Shown here in pieces: positions 1-6,913 of a stretch of DNA of 18,252 bases. Origin of the DNA: Eisenbergiella sp900555195. Lineage in GTDB: Bacteria; Bacillota; Clostridia; Lachnospirales; Lachnospiraceae. The stretch spans positions 1-18,252 of the forward strand of contig CABUMH010000080.1 of NCBI GenBank assembly GCA_902492555.1, read 5' to 3'. A model generated the notes under the pieces. The model was not told the DNA's origin. It ran no database searches and saw only the letters and a program-made list of their open reading frames with translations. Numbering within the stretch: the first letter of the stretch is position 1; each line of letters opens with the position of its first letter. Made by a program: the position numbers and the translations under genes.

Positions 1-794
1 TTTCCGTCTTTGCCAAAGACGCAATCCACAACGCCTTCCGCTCCCTTCAGGGGAAAAGGCTGGGTGTTTTAGGAGTTGTGTCGGCAAGCGCCCTGGGGAT
101 CGCCTCCCCCCTGTGTATGTACGGCACCATTCCCATTGCCGCCTCCTTTTCCAGGAGCGGCATGCGTGACAGCTGGCTGGCGGCTTTTATGATGAGTTCT
201 ATCCTGCTCAACCCCCAGCTCATCGTATACAGCGCGGCGCTGGGCGGGATCGTTTTAACTGTGCGCATCGTCTCCTGCTTCCTCTGCGGCATTACCGCCG
301 GATTGCTGCTGCATTTCTTTTACCGGGACAAGCCGTTTTTCAATTTCTCCGGGTTTGAAGAACGCAAAAGCCATGACACCGACCCAAACCTGTTGCTTCG
401 GTATCTGAAAAATCTTGGACGGAATGTGAAGGCCACAGGGCTGTATTTTCTGGCAGGTGTTTTGCTTTCCGCTTTGTTCCAGAGGTACATGCCGGCGGAA
501 GCCATGACCGCCCTGTTCGGCGGCAACGAGACGCTGGGCGTTTTGATGGCAGCCACCATCGGGGTGCCGCTCTATGCCTGCGGAGGCGGAACCATCCCTC
601 TCTTGCAGGGTTGGCTGCTGGACGGCATGAGTGTAGGCAGCGCCGCGTCTTTTATGCTTACCGGGCCTTCCACGAAAATTACCAATTTGGGGGCATTAAA
701 GATTGTTTTGGGAATCAAACGGTTTTTGTTGTATCTGGTTTATGTGATGGTGTTTTCACTCATTACAGGATGGATTGTCAACCTGATACTATAA
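1..794 (+). CDS. ArsP/DUF318-type permease, 5' end cut by window edge
   Basis: Partial gene: the frame is open from base 3, so the real start lies outside the window; the GTG at 78 is internal. The visible 264 residues are very hydrophobic with several membrane segments. Near the N-terminal side is a conserved-looking stretch with SPLCMYGTIP, and near the C-terminus a second one with CGGGTIP followed by GPSTKITNLG. This two-repeat pattern of a Cys/Gly-rich turn followed by Pro fits the ArsP_1 permease family (COG0701), whose studied members export trivalent organoarsenicals, although most are uncharacterised. A charged cytoplasmic loop (about FEERKSHDTDPN) separates the halves. The stop is 29 bp before the ApbE start on the same strand, so it probably heads or belongs to the flavinylation operon that follows. 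The substrate cannot be read from the sequence. The family is fairly sure, the function open. Confidence 0.8.
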   Translation, partial: SVFAKDAIHNAFRSLQGKRLGVLGVVSASALGIASPLCMYGTIPIAASFSRSGMRDSWLAAFMMSSILLNPQLIVYSAALGGIVLTVRIVSCFLCGITAGLLLHFFYRDKPFFNFSGFEERKSHDTDPNLLLRYLKNLGRNVKATGLYFLAGVLLSALFQRYMPAEAMTALFGGNETLGVLMAATIGVPLYACGGGTIPLLQGWLLDGMSVGSAASFMLTGPSTKITNLGALKIVLGIKRFLLYLVYVMVFSLITGWIVNLIL

Positions 795-823
795 GCAAAA
801 ATGAGCGAAAGGAGAGAACATTA

Positions 824-1840
824 TTGAAGCGATGGGCAATCGGAATTTTGGCAGCCCTTCTATTTGCACTATCCGGGTGCGCTCCGGAGCAGGAGCCGGT
901 GGAAGGCTCTCTTTTCGCCATGAATACCTACATGACCTTTACCGCTTACGGGGAACAGGCCCAGACTGCTTTGGATGAGTCGGAGGCATTGATTCAAAGG
1001 GTGGAATCCCTCTGGTCTGTAACAGATGAGGAAAGCGAAATCTATCTGGCCAATCACAGCAATGGGCAGGCGGTTTCTGTCAGCAAAGAAACAGCGGATC
1101 TCATTTCTTTTGTTCTTGAGATGGCGGAACGAACGCAAGGGGCGCTGGACCCTATGGTTTATCCGGTGCTTACCGCCTGGGGATTTACCACAGACACCAA
1201 ACAGGTGCCATCCCAGGCACAAATTGACGAGTTGCTTCCTTTGGTAGACTACTCGAAGATCTCTCTTGCAGGGACAAGCCTCACCGTTCCTGCCGGCATG
1301 GAGTTGGATTTGGGCGCCGTCGGCAAAGGCTATACCGCCGATCTAGTGACAGAAATATGGAAGGAACACCATGTAGAATCCGGCATCATCAGCCTGGGTG
1401 GGAATATTCAGGCCATCGGCTCCCGTCCGGATGGCAGCGACTGGCGCATCGGCGTCCGCGCGCCCTGGGAAGATGGCAATTTGGGTGTGCTGGAGATCAG
1501 CGACGCCGCGGTGGTCACTTCCGGCGGGTATGAGAACTATTTTGAGGATGAGGACGGCAACACCTACTGGCACATCCTCGATCCGTCAACCGGCTATCCG
1601 GCAGACAGCGGCCTGCAGGCTGTTACCATCGTGGGGCCAGAGGGCAAGCTGTGCGACGCGCTTTCCACAGCCCTGTTCGTGATGGGAGCAGAGCAGGCGG
1701 AAGCCTATTGGCGGGAGAACGGCGGGTTTGATATGCTGCTGGTCACAGAGGAAAAGGAAATCTTGATTACAGAAGGGATTGCAAATCGGTTTACCTTGAG
1801 CAATGGGCGGACAGAAACGGTCCGGGTGCTGGAAGCATGA
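824..1840 (+). CDS. apbE: ApbE-family FAD:protein FMN transferase, lipoprotein
   Basis: Transfers FMN from FAD onto a Ser/Thr of target redox proteins outside the cytoplasmic membrane (family knowledge). I choose TTG at 824 because GGAG at 811-814 sits at good distance and the protein then opens with a clean lipoprotein signal, K-R then a hydrophobic core ending LSGC with Cys19 as lipidation site. The longer open frame upstream overlaps the permease and lacks such a signal. Motifs seen: LDLGAVGKGYTAD at about 161-173, HILDPSTGYP at 250-259, and CDALSTALFVMG at 277-288. These match the Mg/FAD-binding core of ApbE, with D253 and D278 the expected key acids. Length of 338 residues is usual. It overlaps the next gene by 4 bp (ATGA), so translation is probably coupled. 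High confidence in family; the acceptor protein is not in the window. Confidence 0.93.
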   Translation: MKRWAIGILAALLFALSGCAPEQEPVEGSLFAMNTYMTFTAYGEQAQTALDESEALIQRVESLWSVTDEESEIYLANHSNGQAVSVSKETADLISFVLEMAERTQGALDPMVYPVLTAWGFTTDTKQVPSQAQIDELLPLVDYSKISLAGTSLTVPAGMELDLGAVGKGYTADLVTEIWKEHHVESGIISLGGNIQAIGSRPDGSDWRIGVRAPWEDGNLGVLEISDAAVVTSGGYENYFEDEDGNTYWHILDPSTGYPADSGLQAVTIVGPEGKLCDALSTALFVMGAEQAEAYWRENGGFDMLLVTEEKEILITEGIANRFTLSNGRTETVRVLEA

Positions 1841-2193
1841 AGAAGTTACCTTTTGTCCTCGTCGGATGTCTTTTGTTCCTGGGCATCCTCGGCAGCATAC
1901 TGGTACTGCAAAGACCGGACACCAGTATGGTAGAGATTCTACGGGATGGAGAAGTGCTGTACCGGCTCGATTTGGAGCAGGAGGAGGATCAGATCCTGGA
2001 AATCGAGTATGAAGGAAGAACCAACACCGTTGAAATCAAAGATCATCAAATCCGCATGGCAGAGGCGGAATGCCCGGACAACACCTGCGTTCATATGGGG
2101 TGGCTGGATTCGGAGGCTCCTATTGTCTGCCTGCCAAACCATTTGGTGATACAGTTTGTTTCCTCACAGGATGATGTCGATGCTGTTCTTTAA
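1837..2193 (+). CDS. NusG domain II-containing membrane-anchored protein
   Basis: A 118-residue protein with one N-terminal membrane anchor (about residues 4-25) followed by an extracytoplasmic beta-rich domain. The pattern is the stand-alone NusG domain II (DUF1312-type): an acidic strand region, then CPDNTCVHMGW and a further Cys before LPNHLVI. Three cysteines in this spacing are typical of the family. It has no NGN domain, so it is not the transcription factor NusG. It overlaps apbE by 4 bp and is followed after 12 bp by the Gx-transporter gene. The same trio recurs in Firmicutes, and in flavin-based extracellular electron transfer loci related proteins, recalled as EetA and EetB, occur with ApbE-type enzymes. 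Its molecular role is not settled; a part in extracytoplasmic flavin or redox handling is inference from neighbours. Confidence 0.88.
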   Translation: MKKLPFVLVGCLLFLGILGSILVLQRPDTSMVEILRDGEVLYRLDLEQEEDQILEIEYEGRTNTVEIKDHQIRMAEAECPDNTCVHMGWLDSEAPIVCLPNHLVIQFVSSQDDVDAVL

Positions 2194-2205
2194 TAAGGTG
2201 ATCGT

Positions 2206-2706
2206 ATGAAAGTAAAGCGATTGACGGAGTTGGCGCTTTTGACCGCTCTGGCATTGATTATATTTGTGATAGAACTTCAGATCCCAAATCCGGTGCCTAT
2301 TCCTGGTGTGAAATTGGGACTTGCCAATGTCATCACAGTGTTTGCCGTCTATCATTACAGAGCGAGGGACGTACTACTCATCGTCTTGTCCCGTATCCTT
2401 CTGGGTTCTTTCTTCAACGGTAATGTGATGTCATTGATGTACAGCTTGGCAGGAGGAATTCTTTGTCTGGCTGGGATGCTGGGCCTTAAACGCATCCTTA
2501 CAGAACGCCTCATCTGGATCTGCAGCGTATTCGGTGCAGTATTGCATAATATCGGCCAGATTGCGGTTGCCTGCCTGATTGGCGGCTTGGGATTGCTTGC
2601 ATATTTCCCGTTTCTATTGGTGTCTGGGTGTATTGCCGGAGCGTTTACCGGGGGATGTGCGCAGGCAGTTGTGCTTCGAAAAGAATTAACAAAAATGTTT
2701 AAATAA
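2206..2706 (+). CDS. Gx transporter family membrane protein (heptaprenyl diphosphate synthase component I-like)
   Basis: A 166-residue integral membrane protein with about five hydrophobic segments. The N-terminal half reads LTELALLTALALIIFVIE, then PNPVPIPGVKLGLANVIT, then a loop with LSRILLGSFF. This is the signature of the family often annotated as heptaprenyl diphosphate synthase component I (Hpre_diP_synt_I), now called Gx transporters and related in fold to ECF-type substrate-binding S components. The older enzymatic name is unlikely to describe the function. It starts with ATG 12 bp after the NusG-II gene, with AAGGTG upstream as ribosome site. Its position directly behind apbE and the NusG-II gene suggests transport of a flavin or quinone-related compound, which is inference. 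It is the last gene before a clear terminator. Confidence 0.87.
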   Translation: MKVKRLTELALLTALALIIFVIELQIPNPVPIPGVKLGLANVITVFAVYHYRARDVLLIVLSRILLGSFFNGNVMSLMYSLAGGILCLAGMLGLKRILTERLIWICSVFGAVLHNIGQIAVACLIGGLGLLAYFPFLLVSGCIAGAFTGGCAQAVVLRKELTKMFK

Positions 2707-2744
2707 ATCAAAGTGATTTTGTAAGGAAAGTACACCTTGCCTGG

Positions 2745-2780
2745 AGGTCAATCTGCCTTGTGTAGATTGACCTTTTTTCT
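2745..2780 (+). terminator. Rho-independent terminator of the apbE operon
   Basis: A perfect 10-bp stem, AGGTCAATCT at 2745-2754 and AGATTGACCT at 2764-2773, with a 9-nt loop, runs straight into six T. It lies 38 bp after the Gx-transporter stop codon. Confidence 0.9.
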
Positions 2781-2829
2781 ATGTCGAAAGCTGTCGGGTA
2801 GGCAGAATAAATAATTTTAAAAATTTTTC

Positions 2830-2858
2830 TTGAAACCTTTCCGGTTTAGGGCTGTAAA
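2830..2858 (+). promoter_or_regulatory. Candidate promoter for the sigma-factor gene
   Basis: TTGAAA at 2830-2835 and TGTAAA at 2853-2858 are separated by exactly 17 bp, in an AT-rich stretch just after the preceding terminator. The -35 is good and the -10 is moderate. It would drive the small leader frame at 2888 and the sigma-like gene at 2928. Confidence 0.45.
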
Positions 2859-2887
2859 AAACGTTCTGGTATGGCGAGGAGGTGAAA

Positions 2888-2953
2888 ATGCAGCCACGCT
2901 CAAATCTGGATAAAGGAGGGACGAGTTATGGTATCTCCTTCCTACGCAGATAG
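2888..2953 (+). CDS. Candidate 21-residue leader peptide overlapping the sigma gene
   Basis: ATG at 2888 follows a very strong ribosome site (GAGGAGGTG) at ideal distance and opens a 21-codon frame that ends at TAG 2951-2953. It overlaps the first codons of the sigma-like gene in another frame. Such a layout could couple translation of the two or serve as a leader peptide. No family is recognisable, and the only evidence is the ribosome site and placement. Confidence 0.35.
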   Translation: MQPRSNLDKGGTSYGISFLRR

Positions 2954-3335
2954 AATCTGCGAGATGTTCGATTCTTTTTGTAAAACAGTATCGCGCAATT
3001 ATTATCGAGATTTGCTGCGGGCAGAAAAGCGCCGGAACGACCATTACAAAGAAGAACTGGTGGAATATCTATTTGAGCTGTTAGGCCACAGGGACGACTA
3101 CCCGTCCGATTCTTTTGTGCTTTATGCGGATGGAGACTCCTGTGTGGTGGAGAGCGAAACTTTATATGAAGCACTGAAATCCCTGCCGGAGAAACAGCAG
3201 ACTGTTCTGCTTTTGGATTTTTGGCGGAATCTTCCGGATTGGGAAATTGCAAAAAGATTGGAGGTAACCACACGCACGGTGTATAACTTACGGCGCCGTG
3301 CCTATCAAGCAATCAAGAAATTTTATGGGCGGTAA
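2928..3335 (+). CDS. Conjugative-element sigma-70-like regulator (region 4)
   Basis: A 135-residue protein. The C-terminal third (about 95-135) is a sigma-70 region 4 / helix-turn-helix: LPEKQQTVLLLDFWRNLPDW, then EIAKRLEVTTRTVYNLRRRAYQAIKKF. The N-terminal half is a short remnant-like helical region rather than a full sigma region 2. Proteins of this size and sequence type are a hallmark of Tn1549/Tn916-like integrative conjugative elements in Clostridia, encoded near the excision and integration genes, where they are thought to regulate element genes. ATG at 2928 follows AAAGGAGGG. The stop overlaps the start of the next gene. Its presence marks this region as conjugative-element DNA, although no relaxase, type IV secretion gene or integrase appears in the window. 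Confidence 0.85.
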   Translation: MVSPSYADRICEMFDSFCKTVSRNYYRDLLRAEKRRNDHYKEELVEYLFELLGHRDDYPSDSFVLYADGDSCVVESETLYEALKSLPEKQQTVLLLDFWRNLPDWEIAKRLEVTTRTVYNLRRRAYQAIKKFYGR

Positions 3336-3633
3336 CGCTTATATAGATGGATTAAACTATGACCTAATTCAAAGAGCGGTCCATGGAGAGAAGGATGCAC
3401 TGGAGGAAATCCTGCGGATTTATGAGCCTTTTCACGATGCCCTCGTCACACGGGAAGTGATCGATCCAGATGGAAGGATACATAAGGAGATCGACGAAGA
3501 CAAAAAGATTGAGGTTCAGATGCACCTTCTGGAAGTGATTCAGACCATGCGGTTGGTGGCATTACAGCGTTTCTTTAAACCGCCGATCAAGAAATTAATT
3601 CGGTTTTCTTCCAAGACGGACTGTCCATTTTGA
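3325..3633 (+). CDS. ICE helix-turn-helix protein, C-terminus apparently replaced
   Basis: ATG at 3325 lies inside the end of the sigma gene (11-bp overlap), giving a 102-residue product. Residues 1 to about 75, with DLIQRAVHGEKDALEEILRI and KIEVQMHLLEVIQTM, match the small acidic helix-turn-helix protein that follows the sigma-like gene in Tn1549-type elements (recalled family pattern, usually about 70-80 residues). After that point the sequence changes abruptly to a basic, unrelated tail rich in K, R and F (ALQRFFKPPIKKLIRFSSK). I infer that the original 3' end was lost in a rearrangement near 3548 and the frame now reads on into foreign DNA to a chance stop. An intact long variant cannot be ruled out without homologues. 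Confidence 0.7.
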   Translation: MGGNAYIDGLNYDLIQRAVHGEKDALEEILRIYEPFHDALVTREVIDPDGRIHKEIDEDKKIEVQMHLLEVIQTMRLVALQRFFKPPIKKLIRFSSKTDCPF

Positions 3634-4246
3634 AAATAGAACAGAGGTTCCAGCAACTTCAGTCGCAGGAAGGGTAGCTGGGAACCGTGGAAGGATGCGT
3701 ACTTCTCCTGATACAGTCGTTCTACCGGGACGTTACGGCGGAATACACGACAATTTTGGACCAAGGCACAATTCTCAAAGAATTTCCGGGCGCTGAAGTT
3801 GAAAGCGGATAGCTCCGGATTCCTGTCACATTCCTGCGGGATCAGAACTATGGTGGAACCAAAGTATCGTTGAAACGGAAAGAAAGCTCCTATAGATGGA
3901 CGCAGAATACAGCTGCCAGTAATGTCCCCTCCCCGTACAGACATAGTTATGGCAGTCAATCCGCACTCGAACTGCCACCGTTCACAATACACACCATGCC
4001 CCGCTCCATCCACTCTTGAAACAGTGAAAAACAGAAGCGGCATAGTTTTCTGAACCTTTGTACCATCAAAAGACGGGCAAAAGTAGGTACCTGCTTTGCA
4101 ACAGCAGGAAGCCACACTCCTATTGATATGTGATCTGTGGTGGTTGTTCAGTTGTGGCAGTCACCTTAATCGAACGCAAAAAAAGCCTTCTTCAAACATG
4201 GTTTCTTGCATATTTATCCCAAATCATGAAGGAAGGAGGCAGAAAT
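3634..4246 (+). other. 613-bp stretch without a convincing gene
   Basis: No frame here has a ribosome site and a recognisable product. On the - strand a 191-residue frame (4115 to 3540) is open, but its start lacks a well-spaced ribosome site and its composition is odd: CCC at the start, scattered Phe and Cys, no domain. On the + strand short plausible pieces such as YTTILDQGTILKEFPG are broken by stops. The stretch begins near the suspected break in the helix-turn-helix gene and ends at the strong ribosome site of the next gene, so it may be a decayed gene or insertion remnant. Confidence 0.5.
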
Positions 4247-4849
4247 ATGAAACTGCTGGAAAAAATCAACCTGAGAAAAAATATGCCTAAACTGGCTTTA
4301 ACTGTCCTTGCGGGTACAACAGCTGTAGGTGCTGTCAATGCAATGCTGAGCAAAAAGGAAGTAAAAAAACTGAAGAGGAAAACCTCCCGCCTCGCACAGG
4401 AGAACCTCACCCTGCTTGAACTTGCCTGTGATGAGATCATGGTCACCCGTGGATGGAAAAACCGAATCCTGACGATCGACTCCATTGATGTACATAAAAT
4501 CCGGATGTGCAATTCTGCAAATGAGGCTGAACGTGCCCTGTACATTGCCCTCGTACATTGCCTGAGCAGGGATGAAGAAGGGGAATGCACATTGGAGAAT
4601 ATTCATAACATCCTGTCCGGATGGTACGATGTCGACAAGGATACCCCTATCGGCGACCAAATGACAAATGCTGAAATGAACGTTGACGTGATCAGCGGAT
4701 ACCTTGGCAGGAGAGGGTATAATGCATTTCTTTCAGGTTTCAACAGGCAGACCCTGATTAAGGGTGCTGTCCTGCTTGAAAATGATGTTGCCTGGACCGT
4801 ACGTGGGCTGAATCCAGGTGGAAATAACACGGGAGGGAACGTAAAGTGA
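4247..4849 (+). CDS. Unknown single-span membrane protein, 200 residues
   Basis: ATG at 4247 follows AGGAGG at 4233-4238, so the longer upstream frame is rejected. Residues about 14-34 form a hydrophobic segment (LALTVLAGTTAVGAVNAML), then a Lys/Arg-rich, coiled-coil-like stretch (about 36-60). The soluble remainder has RILTIDSIDVHKIRMCNSA and YIALVHCLSRDEEGECTLEN. No known family is recognised. Its stop overlaps the GTG start of the secreted SH3/3D protein (GTGA), so the two are surely co-translated. The pairing suggests a membrane-anchored partner in a cell-envelope task, perhaps of a mobile element, but that is inference. Confidence 0.75.
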   Translation: MKLLEKINLRKNMPKLALTVLAGTTAVGAVNAMLSKKEVKKLKRKTSRLAQENLTLLELACDEIMVTRGWKNRILTIDSIDVHKIRMCNSANEAERALYIALVHCLSRDEEGECTLENIHNILSGWYDVDKDTPIGDQMTNAEMNVDVISGYLGRRGYNAFLSGFNRQTLIKGAVLLENDVAWTVRGLNPGGNNTGGNVK

Positions 4850-5868
4850 AGGGCAGACACCTGAAATCCTTTATCCCGTCCATATGTATCGCTGCCATTG
4901 CAGGCATGTTCCCTTCCGCTAAAGCAGATGCTGCTGGGACTCCGTACTTTTATGCATCTGCATATGAGTACTGCTATATTTACGAAGATGCGGACATGGA
5001 CTCGGAGAAGATAGCATCTGTGCCGGAAGGGGGAGTGTGCCGCGTCATCGATGAGGAGGGAGTCTATGTCAAGGTATTTTCCGGGGGCTATACAGGTTAT
5101 ATGAAGGCATCCTGGCTTGACTCCAGCATAGAAACAATGGAAAATGTCAGATCCCAGGATGGAATAGCGGCATACAGGGACATATCAATATATGCAGAGC
5201 CGGATACGGGTTCAACGGTCGTAGCAGAGAGAAAAGCCGGCGCAACCGAACTGACTGTTGAGACAATAGATATGGAAGAATGGGATTCGGATGATGGATG
5301 GATCGAGGTATCCTATGTTACGGACAGTTCTGGCAGCATGGAACGCGGCTGGGTCCTGGAATCCCAGGTCAGCTACGCCCGTATCGTTACGGATGCGGAG
5401 CCATATATGGGAGAACCGGAGGGAGATGATGGGATCCTTATCGCGAGCAGCAACGACCTTCTGATAGAGGATGCGGACCGGTTGAGGGAAAAAGCATCAG
5501 GATTAAGAGCAGAAGTGGAAGAGAATTTCTTCAGCCCTCATAGAAGTGAAGAAGTTAAGCCGGGTGTATTGAACCGGCATAACGGGACGGTAATGGGCCC
5601 CAGCGGGAAAGAAACATATTACAATCTCAATATGAGTGGGGTAGTGAAGATCATGCGCCGTGAAGGGTTTTCGGAGGAGGAATATCCTTACTGGATACGT
5701 GAAGACGGAGCGAAAATGCTTGGACCATATATCATGTGTGCTGCCGATCTGAATCTCCGCCCGCGAGGCAGCCTCGTGGAGAGTTCCCTGGGAACGTGTA
5801 TTGTCGCTGACACGGGAGATTTTATTTTTGCCAACCCAACACAGATAGATATTGCAACGAATTGGTGA
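4846..5868 (+). CDS. Secreted SH3-domain protein with C-terminal 3D (lytic-transglycosylase-like) domain
   Basis: GTG at 4846 overlaps the upstream stop and follows GGGAGGG. Residues 1-29 form a signal peptide (K-G-R, hydrophobic core, AKADAAG). Two SH3b-like modules follow, at about 31-92 (YASAYEYCYIYEDADMDSEK, GYTGYMKASWL) and about 100-180 (DISIYAEPDTGSTVV, GWVLESQV). A charged helical linker spans about 195-235. The end is a 3D domain: CAADLNLRPRGSLVESSLG, then ADTGDF, then QIDIATNW. The three signature aspartates are D301, D322 and D335. 3D domains occur in peptidoglycan hydrolases such as MltA-type and resuscitation-factor-like proteins. The preceding GPSGKETYYNLNMSGVVKIM segment is recalled from secreted phage or conjugative-element proteins. 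Likely role: binding and cutting the cell wall, in concert with the membrane protein at 4247. Confidence 0.82.
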   Translation: MKGRHLKSFIPSICIAAIAGMFPSAKADAAGTPYFYASAYEYCYIYEDADMDSEKIASVPEGGVCRVIDEEGVYVKVFSGGYTGYMKASWLDSSIETMENVRSQDGIAAYRDISIYAEPDTGSTVVAERKAGATELTVETIDMEEWDSDDGWIEVSYVTDSSGSMERGWVLESQVSYARIVTDAEPYMGEPEGDDGILIASSNDLLIEDADRLREKASGLRAEVEENFFSPHRSEEVKPGVLNRHNGTVMGPSGKETYYNLNMSGVVKIMRREGFSEEEYPYWIREDGAKMLGPYIMCAADLNLRPRGSLVESSLGTCIVADTGDFIFANPTQIDIATNW

Positions 5869-5894
5869 GGCTCTGCGAATATAAACAATATTGA

Positions 5895-5930
5895 CTCCCC
5901 GTCTCCGGTAAATATAAAGAAGACGGGGAG
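5895..5930. terminator. Hairpin between convergent genes
   Basis: A perfect 10-bp stem, CTCCCCGTCT at 5895-5904 and AGACGGGGAG at 5921-5930, with a 16-nt loop sits in the 68-bp gap between two converging genes. The T-tract is short on either strand, so it is probably a bidirectional terminator of modest strength. Confidence 0.65.
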
Positions 5931-5936
5931 AATTTC

Positions 5937-6539
5937 CTAAAACAGGCTTTTTCTATATTCTGTATCTAAAACCGATTTATGGAAGCTTAAAACATCGTGA
6001 GTGTCAAACAATTTCTTTCCAAAATGGAATAATGGCAAACTTACAATTTCCTCCGGAATGTCCTGATTGAGAAAAGATGCCCAATCAAAAGTCTCGTTTA
6101 CCTCTGGAGCGTCATGCAGTTTTTTTACCAATTCATCAGCGAAACGTGTGATAGGATGGTCCCCATATGCGTCCTGAAGCATATCCGCTGTTGTGTCATC
6201 GTATGTGGGATCACCAGAGAGCATGATATCGAATTTGTCAAATCCGGCTACACCACTTTTTACAACTGTAAGAAAAATATCTCCTTTTCCAGTCATAATA
6301 TCAATATTCTCGGACAGATCGATATCGTATATTATACCGGATATATCAGCGGTACATGTAAACATCTGTGTCATTACGTAATCAAGGATTCCTTCCCCGT
6401 TATCCGACTCAATAAGGCTTAACGGATTATAAACGACATCCTTCCATTCAATGCTCCTGGAAGCTGTTCTCGTGGCAAGATCCATGATGATCTGAAGCTG
6501 ATTTTCATAAGCCTCCTGTTCATAATACTCCGCTCTCAT
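5937..6539 (-). CDS. Unknown cytoplasmic protein, 200 residues
   Basis: I place the start at ATG 6539 rather than 45 bp upstream because AGGAGGT (6545-6551 on this strand) lies five bases before it. The product is acidic and soluble, with no signal peptide or membrane span. Seen: MRAEYYEQEAYENQLQIIMD at the N-terminus, a middle part that looks beta-rich (GIIYDIDLSENIDIMTGKGD, IFLTVVKSGVAGFDKFDIML), and an acidic C-terminal part ending EYRKSLF. No family is recognised. It stands alone, convergent to the SH3/3D gene, with its own good promoter. Similar small orphan proteins are common in clostridial conjugative elements, but I have no motif that proves this. Confidence 0.72.
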   Translation of the reverse strand: MRAEYYEQEAYENQLQIIMDLATRTASRSIEWKDVVYNPLSLIESDNGEGILDYVMTQMFTCTADISGIIYDIDLSENIDIMTGKGDIFLTVVKSGVAGFDKFDIMLSGDPTYDDTTADMLQDAYGDHPITRFADELVKKLHDAPEVNETFDWASFLNQDIPEEIVSLPLFHFGKKLFDTHDVLSFHKSVLDTEYRKSLF

Positions 6540-6585
6540 AAGGTACCTCCTCGAATAGAGTTCGAAATTGGCTTTTTCACGCAAT

Positions 6586-6614
6586 ATTATACTGATATTA
6601 TAATGATACGTCCA
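6586..6614 (-). promoter_or_regulatory. Promoter of the 5937-6539 gene
   Basis: On the - strand a perfect TATAAT (6591-6586) is preceded after exactly 17 bp by TGGACG (6614-6609), which matches four of six -35 positions. It lies about 45 bp upstream of the start codon at 6539. Confidence 0.6.
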
Positions 6615-6814
6615 GTTAAAAAAGCCGCTGTATCTTATGCAAATCAGCCTTTGACTTCATTTATCTTGTGATAAGCATTTTCGGGACGGCACTGTAAGCA
6701 CCCGGGAATCAGGCTGGACGGTACATTCCCTTCTTTCGTGCACCTCAGGACTGGAGCAGGCGATATTTAGCTGGCTTTTTTCAGATTGAATGGTGATGAA
6801 ATCTGGAATCAAGT
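6615..6814. other. Intergenic stretch, no gene seen
   Basis: Together with the flanking promoter and terminator this makes up the roughly 370-bp gap between the start of the 5937-6539 gene and the end of the hydrolase gene at 6914. No frame with a ribosome site is present. Base composition begins to rise here toward the G+C-rich operon, so this may contain the boundary of that segment. Confidence 0.5.
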
Positions 6815-6862
6815 AGAAAAGATCGGACTCCATATTTTTATGGAAGGAATCCGATCTTTTCT
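6815..6862 (-). terminator. Terminator of the ABC-hydrolase operon
   Basis: A 13-bp perfect stem, AGAAAAGATCGGA at 6815-6827 and TCCGATCTTTTCT at 6850-6862, has a further partial pairing (CTCCAT with ATGGA) inside. It lies about 50 bp beyond the stop of the last operon gene on the - strand. The T-rich 3' arm fits an intrinsic terminator. Confidence 0.75.
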
Positions 6863-6913
6863 TGCAGCAGGAGGAGTGCCCCTATGCAGTGTAAGCGAAA
6901 GTTTGCATGGGGA

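Noticed and set aside
611..823. Upstream extension of the ApbE frame to 611
   Set aside because: It overlaps the permease gene, has no ribosome site, and would bury the lipoprotein signal that begins at TTG 824.
2928..3335. Full-length sigma factor (ECF type)
   Set aside because: Only region 4 is recognisable in 135 residues; region 2 is lacking, so it is called sigma-like.
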